DNA from: Paractinoplanes toevensis
GTDB taxonomy: Bacteria > Actinomycetota > Actinomycetes > Mycobacteriales > Micromonosporaceae
Direction of reading: 5' to 3'
NCBI RefSeq assembly: GCF_018332695.1
Contig: NZ_BOQN01000061.1
Location: 1-64,000 of the forward strand
DNA length: 64,000 bases
Below are positions 63,704 to 64,000 of this stretch, piece after piece (within the stretch, counting starts at the first letter, position 1; each line of letters begins with the position of its first letter). The translations under genes and the position numbers were made by a program. Below the pieces are notes generated by a model, which worked only from the letters and a program-made list of their open reading frames with translations, was not told where the DNA came from and searched no databases.

Positions 63704-64000
63704 ATGAAACGTGTGCTTGTCGCGGCTGCGACGGCTGCTGCCCTGCTGCTCGCCGGGGGGTGCGGGGGCGGCGACGGCGAGACCACCACCACCTCGGCGC
63801 CGAGTGCGGGGGCGTCCTATCCGGTCTCGGTCGGTGCGGTGACTCTCGATCGCCGACCCGAGCGGATCGTGTCGCTCACCCCGACCGCCACCGAGACGTT
63901 GTTCGCGATCGGGGCCGGGAAGCAGGTGGTGGCGGTCGACGACCAGTCGAATTATCCGGCCGACGCACCCAAGACCAGCCTGTCCGGGTTCAAGCCGAGC
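63704..64000 (+). CDS. Cobalamin ABC transporter substrate-binding lipoprotein, partial
   Basis: The first 99 residues of a periplasmic-binding-type lipoprotein; cut by the window edge. Signal peptide with lipobox LLLAGGC (Cys20), Thr/Ser linker, then VTLDRRPERIVSLTPTATETLFAIGAGKQVVAVD, the start of a BtuF/FepB-type domain. GGAGG precedes the ATG. The cobalamin riboswitch upstream supports BtuF over siderophore binding. BtuC/BtuD genes would follow. Confidence 0.85.
   Translation, partial: MKRVLVAAATAAALLLAGGCGGGDGETTTTSAPSAGASYPVSVGAVTLDRRPERIVSLTPTATETLFAIGAGKQVVAVDDQSNYPADAPKTSLSGFKPS

Overview
The window is about 70% G+C, its operons are packed with 4-base stop/start overlaps, GTG starts are common, and several genes look leaderless. 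Together with BldC, a Streptomyces-like futalosine menaquinone locus, actinobacterial LexA boxes, CBM2/Thr-Pro secreted proteins and a beta-propeller phytase, this points to a mycelial actinomycete, most likely Micromonosporaceae (Actinoplanes-like). It looks like ordinary chromosome with accessory patches. I see no plasmid, phage or IS structure.

Layout. 0-12 kb: maltokinase-like protein, a degenerate tRNA-Lys, secreted phytase, STAS protein, two GT4 glycosyltransferases, fatty-acid desaturase, MBL hydrolase, a secreted CBM2-zincin, and an ArsR/MFS pair. 12-15.5 kb: an accessory patch with a PH-like small protein and a 967-residue LRR-Roc-COR-TIR protein whose first half is clearly lower in G+C; this is the best candidate for an undescribed (immune-type) system. 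15.5-20.5 kb: soluble transhydrogenase, L,D-transpeptidase, CGNR regulator, zinc anti-sigma protein, a LexA-box-controlled 77-residue protein, MscL and a STAS antagonist. 20.7-26.3 kb: a six-gene translationally coupled stressosome operon (RsbR, RsbS, RsbT, RsbT/RsbX-like fusion, histidine kinase, REC-PP2C phosphatase). 26.3-32.9 kb: PadR/ABC exporter, oligopeptidase B, FAD oxidoreductase and RibD-like reductase. 33-40 kb: a second signalling block, with a HATPase-GAF-PP2C phosphatase divergent from a giant hybrid kinase carrying seven 92-residue HAMP-type repeats and its response regulator. 40-41.9 kb: an odd 496-base non-coding stretch, thioredoxin/MerR, a gene remnant and another STAS protein.

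41.9-54.6 kb is a respiratory block: hemL, a histidine phosphatase, then the System II cytochrome c maturation genes (TlpA/ResA-like, CcdA, ResB, CcsB), followed by UbiD, MqnP, (sigma factor plus membrane partner), UbiX, bldC and an Lrp regulator. mqnE lies at 61.5 kb after a helicase and two wall/envelope genes. Haem, cytochrome c and menaquinone supply are therefore grouped. The right end holds a DUF4229 protein and a cobalamin riboswitch ahead of a BtuF-like lipoprotein cut by the window edge.

A recurring theme is partner switching: three single STAS proteins, RsbR/RsbS, three SpoIIE-type phosphatases and several HATPase domains lie within 40 kb, yet the only sigma factor in the window is an unrelated SigE-type ECF.
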